A DNA stretch of 64,000 nt from the NCBI GenBank assembly GCA_002362385.1, contig DEUB01000029.1, positions 236,481 through 300,480 of the forward strand, read 5' to 3'. Source of the stretch: Lachnospiraceae bacterium UBA3273. Lineage in GTDB: Bacteria > Bacillota > Clostridia > Lachnospirales > Lachnospiraceae. The notes beneath the pieces are model-generated. The model worked only from the letters and a program-made list of their open reading frames with translations. It was not told the origin of the DNA and did no database searches. The translations under genes were made by a program, and so were the position numbers. Shown here piece after piece: positions 34,698-43,719 of this stretch (the stretch's first letter is position 1; every line of letters begins with the position of its first letter).

Positions 34698-35780
34698 TTA
34701 TGCGTTTTCCGCTTCGAATTTCTTCATGAACTCAACCAGCTTTATAACGCCTTCCTTGGGCATCGCATTGTAAATGGATGCACGCATGCCGCCTACGCTT
34801 CTGTGTCCCTTTAAATTTACAAAGCCTGCTTCTGCCGCTTCCTTTACAAATTTTGCATCCAGTTCTTCATTTCCCGTTACAAAAGGAACATTCATCAGGG
34901 AACGGTCCTCTTTTACAACCGTTCCTTTGAACAGCCTGCTTTCATCCAGGAAATCATATAAAATCTTTGCCTTTTCCTCATTTCGTTCCTTCATAACGGA
35001 AAGACCGCCCATTTTCTTTAACCACTTAAATACCTTGCCGCACATATAAATGCCGTAGCAGGGGGGCGTATTGTATAAAGACTCTGCATCCGCATGGATC
35101 TTATAACGCAGCATGGTAGGCGTGCCGGGCAGTACATCCTCCGTGATCAGATCCTCACGGATAATGCAGATGACCACGCCTGCGGGTCCCACGTTCTTTT
35201 GTACTCCGCCGTAGATCACGCCGTATTTGGTCACATCCACAGGCTCTGACAAAAAGCATGAGGATACATCCGCAACAAGGGTATGTCCCTTGGTATTGGG
35301 CAGCGTATGGAATTTTGTCCCGTAAATGGTATTGTTTTCACAAATATAAACATAGTCCACATCATCGGGAATATCCAGATCGCTGCAGTCGGGTATGTAA
35401 GAAAATGTCTTATCCGCACTTGATGCAAGCTCAATGGCTTCGCCGTAAAGCTTTGCCTCCTGAAATGCTTTCTTTGCCCACTGTCCCGTTACCACATAGC
35501 CTGCCTTCTTATTCTTCATCAGATTCATGGGGATCATGGCAAACTGCTGGCTGGCGCCGCCCTGTAAAAACAGGACCTTGTAATTATCGGGAATATTCAT
35601 AAGCTCCCTTAAATCCGCCTCGGCTTCTTTTATAATGCCGTCATATACCTTGGAGCGGTGGCTCATTTCCATAACGGACATACCGCTTCCTTTATAATCT
35701 AACATTTCATCTGCAGCTTCTTTTAATACTTCTTCAGGTAAAACTGCCGGACCTGCTGAAAAATTGTAAACTCTGGACAC
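34698..35780 (-). CDS. serC: Phosphoserine aminotransferase
   Basis: This 360-aa PLP enzyme transfers an amino group from glutamate to phosphohydroxypyruvate, making phosphoserine. Family marks are YNFSAGPAVLPEEVL at the start, MSHRSKVYD, LFLQGGASQQFAMIPMNL, and the PLP lysine in IYGGVQKNVGPAG. The C-terminus has KGHRSVGGMRASIYNAMP. It heads the serC-serA unit and has a strong promoter at 35814-35842 and GAGGAGG as ribosome site. Full length. Confidence 0.97.
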   Translation of the reverse strand: MSRVYNFSAGPAVLPEEVLKEAADEMLDYKGSGMSVMEMSHRSKVYDGIIKEAEADLRELMNIPDNYKVLFLQGGASQQFAMIPMNLMKNKKAGYVVTGQWAKKAFQEAKLYGEAIELASSADKTFSYIPDCSDLDIPDDVDYVYICENNTIYGTKFHTLPNTKGHTLVADVSSCFLSEPVDVTKYGVIYGGVQKNVGPAGVVICIIREDLITEDVLPGTPTMLRYKIHADAESLYNTPPCYGIYMCGKVFKWLKKMGGLSVMKERNEEKAKILYDFLDESRLFKGTVVKEDRSLMNVPFVTGNEELDAKFVKEAAEAGFVNLKGHRSVGGMRASIYNAMPKEGVIKLVEFMKKFEAENA

Positions 35781-35813
35781 TTCTGGTCCCTCCTCTTATA
35801 AAATCTAAATTCC

Positions 35814-35842
35814 ATTGTACCTTTCTATATTTTTTTCGTCAA
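35814..35842 (-). promoter_or_regulatory. Promoter of serCA
   Basis: TTGACG (35837-35842), 17 nt and TACAAT (35814-35819) on the minus strand. The -35 lies only 9 nt from the stop codon of the preceding L,D-transpeptidase gene. Confidence 0.75.
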
Positions 35843-35850
35843 TGGTTATT

Positions 35851-37257
35851 TTAATAAAACATAACGACAGGCGTGCCTTCTTCCACCGATTCATAGAGCT
35901 GGCTTACCGCTTTCATAGGCGTATTGATGCATCCGTGGGAGCCGTTGGTCTTATAAATATTCCCTCCGAATTTTCCTCTCCATGTGGCGTCGTGAATGCC
36001 GATATTGCCGTAAACCGCCATCCAGTAGGATACGGGAGTCCTGTAATCCTCCCCGATCAGGGTCCGGTTTCTCTGCTTGTAATAAACATAGCAGACCCTC
36101 TGGGGCGTTCCGTTTCCCTTTCCGGTATTGCCCGTTACCACAGGAGTGGATAACTGCAGTTCTCCGTCCTTATAATAATACATGGTCTGTTCCGACATGT
36201 CCACTTCGATATAGGTATCTCCGATATCGTCTTTTCCGCTTCCCCAGCCCCTCTGGCTGTAGATTGCATCCTCTTCCACGCTTCGGTGTGCATAGACCTG
36301 TTCTATGAGGGCTTCCTTCTGCTTTTTCTGATTCAGCTTATAGCCGTAATTGCCCTTCTCAATGGTAATGGTCCCACCCCTCGTAGGGTTAAAGGTCCAG
36401 GGACCTTCCGCGCTGTCATGGGCTTTTGCAAGATCCGCCACATATTTTTCCACCGCTTCTTCGTCGAGCATCAGTTCCCCGTTATCATCCAAAAGGAACT
36501 CTCCGTCTTCATCCAAAAGGATCCAGCCACAGATCACGGAAGCGTCTATAACCTCGTCCCCGTCATAAAAACGGCAGACGATCCGGGCGTCCTGCATTTT
36601 TTCAACCTTTTCCCAAATATCCAGGGTATGCAGCATTTCCTTTGTGTATTCTACTTCGATATAGCAGCCTGCGTCCTCCAGGTTCAGATACCGTTCTCCC
36701 TTTAAAACAGCCTCTTCCACAGCTTCCACCGCCGCATCCTTATCCAAAAGGTTCTGGGTTTCATCCACCAGGGCATAGCCGTCCTTTTCCCTGACGATCT
36801 CCACCCTGATCCTGTCAGGATCCGCCTGGTTCTGCAAAAGCTCCATGGACATCAGGTAATCCGCAAGGGCCTTCGTATCGCATTTCCCTTCCGGCGTAAT
36901 GGTATGATGCTCGTTTTCCCCGTTTACTAAGGTCAATCCCCATTGCAGGGGGTTCTGCCCTCTTTTAATCTTATTCAATTCATTCAGATATGTATAAGTA
37001 AAGTCCATATCCTCTATGGGGATCTCATAGGCTTTCCCGAATTTATCCGTAACGGTAAAGGATGCCTCATCTGTTTTTGCAAGGAGTATTTCATTCATTT
37101 CTTCCGGTGTTTTGCCCGTGGCATAGACCTCGTTAATGGTTATGCCGTTCATATAGGTGCCCTCATAATACCACACGAGCCCGAAATAAATCAGCAATAT
37201 CATACACACCGGCGTAAAGGTTAAGATCGCCAGAACCGTCAGAAGTTTTTTCCTCAT
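35851..37257 (-). CDS. L,D-transpeptidase with peptidoglycan-binding domain
   Basis: The protein is 468 aa from the ATG at 37257 (AGAGGG 5 nt upstream); an in-frame TTG five codons earlier is possible. One N-terminal membrane segment (about residues 5-27) anchors it, with the rest outside. A PG_binding_4-type region (about 60-320) precedes the catalytic YkuD/ErfK domain (about 345-468). The active-site signature SHGCINTP with its cysteine is intact, with GIHDATWRGKFGGN upstream. It would form 3-3 crosslinks or attach partners to peptidoglycan. It is transcribed alone, between ilvB and serC. Confidence 0.93.
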   Translation of the reverse strand: MRKKLLTVLAILTFTPVCMILLIYFGLVWYYEGTYMNGITINEVYATGKTPEEMNEILLAKTDEASFTVTDKFGKAYEIPIEDMDFTYTYLNELNKIKRGQNPLQWGLTLVNGENEHHTITPEGKCDTKALADYLMSMELLQNQADPDRIRVEIVREKDGYALVDETQNLLDKDAAVEAVEEAVLKGERYLNLEDAGCYIEVEYTKEMLHTLDIWEKVEKMQDARIVCRFYDGDEVIDASVICGWILLDEDGEFLLDDNGELMLDEEAVEKYVADLAKAHDSAEGPWTFNPTRGGTITIEKGNYGYKLNQKKQKEALIEQVYAHRSVEEDAIYSQRGWGSGKDDIGDTYIEVDMSEQTMYYYKDGELQLSTPVVTGNTGKGNGTPQRVCYVYYKQRNRTLIGEDYRTPVSYWMAVYGNIGIHDATWRGKFGGNIYKTNGSHGCINTPMKAVSQLYESVEEGTPVVMFY

Positions 37258-37314
37258 AAGTGCCCTCTGCAATAAATTACTTCATCACAACATTTTATCG
37301 TATTTATCAGAAAA

Positions 37315-38991
37315 CTATGCCTCTTTCATATCATCCGCATCAAAAACTTCACTGATGGGCGCTCCCGGGGAAACCATAGGGAATACCTTGTCATCCTCAT
37401 GGATCACAACCTCGATCAATGCAGGCCTTCCGCATGCTATGGCTTCTTTGATGGCGGGAAGGGCTTCTTCCTTCTTTGTGACCTTATATGCCACACATCC
37501 CAAAGCCTCCGCCACCTTACAATAATCCACCGCATCATTTAAGATGGTCTGGGAATATCTATGCCCGTAAAACAGGGTCTGCCATTGCCTTACCATACCT
37601 AACACCTGATTGTTGATGACAACCTCCACAATAGGTATATTGTAACGCCCTGCCGTAGCAAGCTCCTGCATATTCATACGGAAACATCCGTCTCCCGCAA
37701 TATTGATGACCGTTTTATCCGGTCTGCCGAGCTTTGCGCCGATGCAGGCTCCCAAGCCATATCCCATGGTGCCCAGGCCTCCGGAAGAAAGGAAGGTCCT
37801 CGGCTCTGAATACCTATAAAACTGCGCCGCCCACATCTGATGCTGTCCCACATCCGTGGTAATGATGGCTTTCCCTTCTGTTGCCTTATCTATCTGCTCG
37901 ATGAAATAAGGACAGCTTAAAGTCCCTTCCTCATATTTTAAGGGATATTTTTCTTTATAACCTTCCACATGCTTTGCCCATTCCTTGTTGGGCTCCACAT
38001 CGATCATTTTGTTTAAAGCGCCTAAAACCTCTTTCAGATCGCCTACCACAGACGCGTCTGTCTTTATGTTTTTGTTGATTTCCGCCGCATCTATGTCAAT
38101 ATGTATGATCTTTGCATTTTCTGCAAATTTCTTCGGGTTTCCGATAACACGGTCCGAAAATCTTACGCCCAGGGCAATGAGCAGGTCGCATTCCGATACT
38201 CCCAGATTGGAAGCCTTTGTTCCGTGCATACCCAGCATTCCCGTATATAAGGGATCACGGCCGTCAAAAACACCTTTTCCCATAAGAGAATCGCACACAG
38301 GCGCTTCAAGCTTCTTTGCCAAAGCCCGCACTTCCCCGGATGCTCCGGATAAAACTGCGCCGCCCCCTACAAAAATAAAGGGTTTCTTTGCGTTATTGAT
38401 CAGCTCAGCCGCATTTTTTAAGTCTTCTTCCGTATAATTGGATCTTTTCTCCAAAGGCTCGGGCGTTTTAGGAGTAAATTCCGCCGTATTGGCAGTTACG
38501 TCTTTGGTAATATCCACCAATACCGGCCCCGGCCTTCCGCTCCCTGCGATCTCAAAAGCCTTTCTTAAGGTATCCGCCAGCTGGTTGACATCCTTTACAA
38601 TATATCCGTGCTTGGTAATGGGCATGGTCACGCCGGCAATATCCACCTCCTGGAAGGAATCCTTTCCCAATGAAGGGAGATTTACATTTGCCGTAATTGC
38701 CACTACCGGAATGGAATCCATATACGCCGTGGCAATTCCGGTAACCAGATTGGTTGCACCCGGTCCGCTTGTGGCCATACAGACCCCGGTCTTTCCCGTT
38801 GCCCTTGCATAACCGTCCGCCGCATGGGCCGCTCCCTGTTCGTGGGATGTGAGCACATGACGGATCTCATCGCTGTGCTTATACAGCGCATCGTATACAT
38901 TTAGAATGGTCCCTCCGGGATAACCGAATACCGTATCCACTCCCTGTTCTTTTAAACACTCTATAACGATTTCCGCACCTGTTAACTGCAT
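37315..38991 (-). CDS. ilvB: Acetolactate synthase large subunit
   Basis: This 558-aa TPP enzyme makes acetolactate or acetohydroxybutyrate for valine, leucine and isoleucine. The ATG at 38991 is preferred (AAAGGATG 4-10 nt upstream). Marks are QGVDTVFGYPGGTILNVYDAL at the start, SHEQGAAHAADGYARATGKTGV, and the TPP motif GDGCFRMNMQELATA ending in VINN. The C-terminus carries the mobile loop GMVRQWQTLFY found in anabolic AHAS. It follows ilvD by 63 nt in the leuB-ilvD-ilvB unit. The regulatory small subunit gene is not present next to it. Confidence 0.95.
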   Translation of the reverse strand: MQLTGAEIVIECLKEQGVDTVFGYPGGTILNVYDALYKHSDEIRHVLTSHEQGAAHAADGYARATGKTGVCMATSGPGATNLVTGIATAYMDSIPVVAITANVNLPSLGKDSFQEVDIAGVTMPITKHGYIVKDVNQLADTLRKAFEIAGSGRPGPVLVDITKDVTANTAEFTPKTPEPLEKRSNYTEEDLKNAAELINNAKKPFIFVGGGAVLSGASGEVRALAKKLEAPVCDSLMGKGVFDGRDPLYTGMLGMHGTKASNLGVSECDLLIALGVRFSDRVIGNPKKFAENAKIIHIDIDAAEINKNIKTDASVVGDLKEVLGALNKMIDVEPNKEWAKHVEGYKEKYPLKYEEGTLSCPYFIEQIDKATEGKAIITTDVGQHQMWAAQFYRYSEPRTFLSSGGLGTMGYGLGACIGAKLGRPDKTVINIAGDGCFRMNMQELATAGRYNIPIVEVVINNQVLGMVRQWQTLFYGHRYSQTILNDAVDYCKVAEALGCVAYKVTKKEEALPAIKEAIACGRPALIEVVIHEDDKVFPMVSPGAPISEVFDADDMKEA

Positions 38992-39054
38992 TTTATCATC
39001 CTTTCTGTCTTTACCCAATCGATGATTTGATCCGGTAAATTGTTTTCCATCCGC

Positions 39055-40719
39055 TTATTTGATCTCCAAGATGGCCCCTCTGTTACCGCTTGTTACAAGC
39101 TCTCTGTAGCGTGCAAGATAACCTGTGGTGATCTGGGGCTCCCTGGGCTGCCATTTTGCTCTTCTCTCTGCCATTTCCTCATCGGAGATCTTTACTTCCA
39201 GTTTGTTCTCCGGAATATTGATGCTGATAATGTCTCCTTCCTTTACAAGGGCGATGGGGCCTCCCACTGCCGCCTCGGGAGATACATGTCCGATGGACGC
39301 GCCCCTCGATGCGCCTGAAAAACGGCCGTCCGTGATCAGTGCAACACTGGAGCCCAGGCCCATGCCTGCAATTGCAGAAGTAGGATTTAACATCTCTCTC
39401 ATGCCGGGGCCGCCTTTGGGTCCTTCATACCGGATGACGACAACGTCTCCCGCCACGATCTTGCCGCCTTTGATTGCAGCGATCGCATCCTCTTCACAGT
39501 CAAAAACCCTGGCAGGTCCTTCATGGACCATCATTTCCTCCACAACGGCAGAACGTTTGACCACGCCGCTGTCAGGAGCCAGATTACCCTTTAACACCGC
39601 GATACCGCCTGTTTCCGAATAAGGATTCTCCACCGGGCGGATAACCTCCGGATTTTTATTGATACAGCCTTCGATATTTTCTCCTATGGTCCTGCCTGTG
39701 ACTGTGAGCAGATCCGTATGGAGAAGGTTTTTCTTATTCAATTCATTCATGACCGCATATACGCCGCCTGCTTCATTCAGATCCTCCATATAAGTAGGAC
39801 CTGCCGGAGCCAGATGACAGAGGTTAGGGGTTTTTGCGGATAATTCATTGGCAATATCCAGATTCAGCTCCACGCCTGCTTCATGGGCGATTGCCGGAAG
39901 ATGCAGCATGGAATTTGTGGAGCACCCCAATGCCATATCCACCGTTAATGCGTTCATAAATGCTTTTTCCGTCATAATGTCCCTAGGCTTGATATTTTTC
40001 TCTACCAGCTCCATGATCTTCATGCCCGCATGCTTTGCAAGCCGGATCCTCTCGCTGTAGACCGCCGGAATAGTGCCGTTTCCTTTTAAGCCCATGCCTA
40101 AAGCCTCCGTTAAACAGTTCATGGAGTTAGCCGTATACATACCGGAGCAGGAACCGCAGGTAGGGCAGACCTTTTCCTCAAATTCACAAAGATCTTCCAT
40201 TGTCATATTACCTGCCGCAACGCTTCCTACCGCCTCAAACATACTGGAAAGGCTTCTCTTTTCTCCTTTGACCCTTCCCGCAAGCATGGGGCCGCCGGAA
40301 ACAAAAATAGTCGGGATATTGACCCTTGCCGCCGCCATCAAAAGTCCGGGTACGTTTTTATCGCAGTTGGGTATCATGACAAGTCCGTCAAAGCCGTGTG
40401 CCATTGCCATACATTCCGTGCTGTCTGCAATCAGATCCCTGGTAACAAGGGAATATTTCATGCCGATATGTCCCATGGCGATTCCGTCGCAGACTGCGAT
40501 GGCCGGAAACATGACCGGTGTGCCGCCTGCCATGGCAACGCCCATTTTGACTGCGTCACAGATCTTATCCAGATTCATGTGGCCGGGAACAATTTCATTA
40601 TAAGAACAGACAATACCGATCAAAGGTCTCTGTCTTTCCTCTTCCGTATAGCCTAAAGCATTAAACAAGCTTCTGTGAGGCGCCTGTGCAACCCCTGTTT
40701 TTACGCTGTCACTTCTCAT
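39055..40719 (-). CDS. ilvD: Dihydroxy-acid dehydratase
   Basis: The protein is 554 aa with the start at 40719 (GAAAGG 9 nt upstream). It is an Fe-S enzyme that dehydrates dihydroxy acids in branched-chain amino acid synthesis. The conserved cysteines are visible in IPNCDKNVPG, CPTCGSCSGMYTANSMNC, and the N-terminal VCSYNEIVPGHMNL region. GRFSGASRGASIGHVSPEAAVGGPI is the typical C-terminal block. It is the middle gene of leuB-ilvD-ilvB; the 126-nt gap before it shows no clear terminator. Confidence 0.97.
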   Translation of the reverse strand: MRSDSVKTGVAQAPHRSLFNALGYTEEERQRPLIGIVCSYNEIVPGHMNLDKICDAVKMGVAMAGGTPVMFPAIAVCDGIAMGHIGMKYSLVTRDLIADSTECMAMAHGFDGLVMIPNCDKNVPGLLMAAARVNIPTIFVSGGPMLAGRVKGEKRSLSSMFEAVGSVAAGNMTMEDLCEFEEKVCPTCGSCSGMYTANSMNCLTEALGMGLKGNGTIPAVYSERIRLAKHAGMKIMELVEKNIKPRDIMTEKAFMNALTVDMALGCSTNSMLHLPAIAHEAGVELNLDIANELSAKTPNLCHLAPAGPTYMEDLNEAGGVYAVMNELNKKNLLHTDLLTVTGRTIGENIEGCINKNPEVIRPVENPYSETGGIAVLKGNLAPDSGVVKRSAVVEEMMVHEGPARVFDCEEDAIAAIKGGKIVAGDVVVIRYEGPKGGPGMREMLNPTSAIAGMGLGSSVALITDGRFSGASRGASIGHVSPEAAVGGPIALVKEGDIISINIPENKLEVKISDEEMAERRAKWQPREPQITTGYLARYRELVTSGNRGAILEIK

Positions 40720-40845
40720 TTTCTTCATCCTTTCTCATTTTATCAATCATTTATTTCATCACAAACGTGCTTTTCATGTCTGTAATACATTTTGTACTTA
40801 ACAAATATACTGTATGAATTTTCTCATTCGATCTTTGCCCTGACT

Positions 40846-41946
40846 TTAAATCCTTTCAGCCAGCAGATCTCCCATCCTGCTGCATCCGACTTGGGTAAAT
40901 TTACCCTTTTCGCTTTCTTCCTTGGGCATAATGTCAACCGTGCGGTATCCGTCCTTTAACACCTGCTCTACCGCTTTGTCTATGGCATCCGCCTCTTTAT
41001 CCAGATCAAAGGAATATCTTAACATCATGGATGCGGAGAGGACCGTGGCAATAGGGTTAGCAATATCCATTCCCGCAATGTCCGGAGCGCTTCCGTGGCT
41101 CGGTTCGTAAAGCCCGAACTTCGTATCATTTAAGGAAGCTGATGCTAACATACCGATGGAACCCGTAACCATACTGGCCTCATCCGATAAAATGTCCCCA
41201 AACATATTTTCCGTTAAGATCACGTCAAACTGCGCCGGATCTTTTACAAGCTGCATGGCGCAATTGTCCACTAACATATGTTCTAAGGAAACCTCCGGAT
41301 AATCCTTTGCCACCTCTTCCACGACCTTTCTCCAAAGCCTGGAGGAGTCCAGCACATTTGCCTTATCCACGCTGGTAACCTTTTTCTTTCTCTTCATGGC
41401 GATATCAAAGCCCTTAACGGCGATCCTGCGGATCTCGTCCTCGGAATAGGTCAGCGTATCCACGGCCACCAGTTTTCCGTCCACTTCCTCCGTCTTTCTC
41501 TCCCCGAAATAAAGTCCGCCGGTCAATTCCCTCATGATCATCATATCAAATCCCGCTTTGGAGATCTCTTCCTTTAAGGGACAGGCTCCCGCCAGCTCGT
41601 CATATAAAACCGCAGGTCTTAAATTAGCGAAAAGATTTAAGGCTTTCCGCAAGGCAAGCAGCCCCGCTTCCGGTCTCAAATTGGGTGGAAGCTGATACCA
41701 GGGGCTGGTGGTCGTATTGCCGCCGATGGAACCCATTAAAACCGCATCGGCTCCCTTAGCCGTTTCCACCGCTTCGTCTGTCAACGGCACGCCATGTGCA
41801 TCAATGGATGCGCCTCCCATTAAAATATCCGTATATTTCATGCTGTGGCCAAACCTGGCGCCTGCCGCATCCAGTACTTTTTTGACCTCCCTTACGATTT
41901 CGGGACCGATTCCGTCTCCCGGAATACATACAATATTTAATTCCAT
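40846..41946 (-). CDS. leuB: 3-isopropylmalate dehydrogenase
   Basis: This 366-aa enzyme carries out NAD-dependent oxidative decarboxylation in leucine synthesis. It opens NIVCIPGDGIGPEIV, has MGSIGG, RELTGGLYFGER, and the substrate/metal block DNCAMQLV and TENMFGDILSDEASMVTGSIGMLAS. The C-terminal CSRMGDLLAERI is complete. It is the first gene of the branched-chain unit, with promoter at 41980-42008 only about 34 nt upstream. No T-box or leader peptide fits in that distance. leuA, leuC and leuD are not in the window. Confidence 0.96.
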   Translation of the reverse strand: MELNIVCIPGDGIGPEIVREVKKVLDAAGARFGHSMKYTDILMGGASIDAHGVPLTDEAVETAKGADAVLMGSIGGNTTTSPWYQLPPNLRPEAGLLALRKALNLFANLRPAVLYDELAGACPLKEEISKAGFDMMIMRELTGGLYFGERKTEEVDGKLVAVDTLTYSEDEIRRIAVKGFDIAMKRKKKVTSVDKANVLDSSRLWRKVVEEVAKDYPEVSLEHMLVDNCAMQLVKDPAQFDVILTENMFGDILSDEASMVTGSIGMLASASLNDTKFGLYEPSHGSAPDIAGMDIANPIATVLSASMMLRYSFDLDKEADAIDKAVEQVLKDGYRTVDIMPKEESEKGKFTQVGCSRMGDLLAERI

Positions 41947-41979
41947 TTTCCATCCTCCGTTTCTGAATCCGTCTTTTTT

Positions 41980-42008
41980 ATCATATAGGAAAATCCGCTA
42001 ATTATCAA
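41980..42008 (-). promoter_or_regulatory. Promoter of leuB-ilvD-ilvB
   Basis: TTGATA (42003-42008), a 17-nt spacer and TATGAT (41980-41985) on the minus strand, followed by GGAGG before the leuB ATG. Confidence 0.72.
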
Positions 42009-42092
42009 TACATTTCATAGCAAAAGCCTTTTTTATAACTTCCGGTAATATCCGTCATAAACAATGGATATATCTGACCGCTTTTGCAATAA

Positions 42093-42145
42093 AAAATAAA
42101 AAGAGCCTGCACAAAACCATCGGTATTTTGTGAAAGACCCTTTCT
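42093..42145 (-). terminator. Terminator of yajC
   Basis: CACAAAA (42110-42116) pairs with TTTTGTG (42126-42132) and flanking partly paired bases extend the stem. The minus-strand product ends in CTCTTTTTATTTTTT. Confidence 0.75.
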
Positions 42146-42191
42146 TTTTTGAATCCTTTTAAAGATCGGTTTTTCTGTCTTGAGCCGGAAT

Positions 42192-42521
42192 CTATTCCGC
42201 GCCGGGCTTTTCCACCTGGGCAATAGCATTTTTGCTCATAGGGATACGGCAGTTTTTGTTGTTTCCGAATTCAACGATAACGCTGTCCTCAGAAATATCG
42301 ATAACCATTCCGTAAAAACCGCTGGTCGTATAAACGCTGTCTCCGATCTCCATGGTAGAGAGCATTGCTTTCAGCCTTTTCTGCTCCTTCTTCTGGGGAC
42401 CGGTCATCATAAGAAACATGACCACAATAAAAACGCCCCATACCAATAGCATTCCTAAACCGCCCATACCGCCTGCTGCGGCATCCGCTGTTCCACCTGC
42501 TTCACTTAATAAAATTCCCAT
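42192..42521 (-). CDS. yajC: Preprotein translocase subunit YajC
   Basis: This 109-aa protein has one N-terminal membrane segment (about residues 20-42, GMLLVWGVFIVVMFLMMTGPQ) and a cytoplasmic domain with KRLKAMLSTMEIGDSVYTTSGFYG, the conserved YajC block. It is an accessory subunit of the SecDF complex in the membrane. GGAGG lies 7 nt before the ATG. It follows tgt by 69 nt, a gene order shared by many bacteria, and ends at its own terminator. secD/secF are not next to it here. Confidence 0.93.
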   Translation of the reverse strand: MGILLSEAGGTADAAAGGMGGLGMLLVWGVFIVVMFLMMTGPQKKEQKRLKAMLSTMEIGDSVYTTSGFYGMVIDISEDSVIVEFGNNKNCRIPMSKNAIAQVEKPGAE

Positions 42522-42590
42522 AACGGACCTCCAAATCTGTAATCAACTAAAACACATCATACACAAAATATTACATTTCTTCAAGTATTT

Positions 42591-43718
42591 TTATAAAATG
42601 TTTATGGAATCAAGCATTTCCTTCTTAAATTCCGAAAAACGGCCTTCATCCAGCGCCTTTCTGATATCCTCCATCAAATGGTTGTAAAAATACAGGTTAT
42701 GCAGCACGCAGAGCCGCATTCCGAGCATCTCTTTTGCCTTCAGAAGATGTCTGATATAAGCCCTTGAGTAGCGCCTGCAGGCGGGACATTTACAGTCCTC
42801 CTCTATAGGCCTGTCATCCGTTTCATATCTGGCGTTCAGCAGATTGATCTTTCCGAAGCGGGTATACAAATGGGCGTGCCTTCCGTTCCTGGTAGGGTAT
42901 ACGCAGTCAAAGAAATCCACACCACGGTCCACCGCCTCCAGAATGTTGGCGGGTGTTCCCACTCCCATAAGATAGGTGGGTTTGTTTTCAGGCAGATAAG
43001 GAACGGTTTCATCCAGTATATGGTACATCTCCTCATGGCTTTCCCCTACCGCCAGACCGCCAATGGCATATCCCGGCAGATCAAGCTCCGAGATCCTTTT
43101 GGCATGTTCAATGCGGATATCGGGAAAAACCGCTCCCTGGTTGATTCCAAAGAGCAGCTGCTCTCTGTTGATCGTAGTATCCAGCCCGTTCAGCCTGTCC
43201 ATTTCCGCTTTACAGCGCCAGAGCCATCTTGTGGTTCGCTCTACGGATCTTGTAACATAATCCCGGTCCGCAAGGGCCGGCGCACATTCGTCGAAAGCCA
43301 TGGCAATGGTGGATGCCAGATTGGATTGGATCCTCATGCTCTCCTCCGGCCCCATAAATATCTTCCTGCCGTCAATATGGGAGCGGAAGGTTACCCCTTC
43401 TTCTTTTATGCTCCGAAGCCCGGCCAGGGAAAACACCTGAAATCCGCCGGAATCTGTTAAGATCGGCCTGTCCCAGCTCATGAACCGGTGCAGTCCGCCC
43501 ATTTTCTTCACGACCTCGTCTCCCGGCCTTACATGAAGATGATAGGTATTGGATAACTCCACCTGCGTCCCGATCTGCTCTAAATCCTCCGTAGAAACAG
43601 CGCCTTTAATGGCCGCCGCCGTCCCCACGTTCATAAAAACAGGCGTTTCAACGCACCCGTGCACCGTATGAAAGCGTCCTCTTTTGGCCCTTCCCTCTTT
43701 TTTCAATAATTCGTACAT
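42591..43718 (-). CDS. tgt: Queuine tRNA-ribosyltransferase
   Basis: This 375-aa enzyme exchanges guanine-34 of GUN-anticodon tRNAs for preQ1. Catalytic blocks are LTDSGGFQVFSLA and the acidic DSGGF/GIxQG type region LFGINQGAVFPDIR. GGLAVGE and the zinc site CKCPACRRYSRAYIRHL are present. Length is standard. The start codon lies 2 nt after the VanY-like stop with GGAGA as ribosome site, so the two are coupled. yajC follows. queA is not adjacent. Confidence 0.97.
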   Translation of the reverse strand: MYELLKKEGRAKRGRFHTVHGCVETPVFMNVGTAAAIKGAVSTEDLEQIGTQVELSNTYHLHVRPGDEVVKKMGGLHRFMSWDRPILTDSGGFQVFSLAGLRSIKEEGVTFRSHIDGRKIFMGPEESMRIQSNLASTIAMAFDECAPALADRDYVTRSVERTTRWLWRCKAEMDRLNGLDTTINREQLLFGINQGAVFPDIRIEHAKRISELDLPGYAIGGLAVGESHEEMYHILDETVPYLPENKPTYLMGVGTPANILEAVDRGVDFFDCVYPTRNGRHAHLYTRFGKINLLNARYETDDRPIEEDCKCPACRRYSRAYIRHLLKAKEMLGMRLCVLHNLYFYNHLMEDIRKALDEGRFSEFKKEMLDSINIL

Positions 43719-43719
43719 A

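Noticed and set aside
41947..42090. T-box or leader peptide upstream of leuB
   Set aside because: Only about 34 nt separate the promoter from the start, and no T-box sequence or peptide frame was found.
42870..43460. 196-residue plus-strand frame over tgt
   Set aside because: Shadow of tgt, which has all catalytic motifs.
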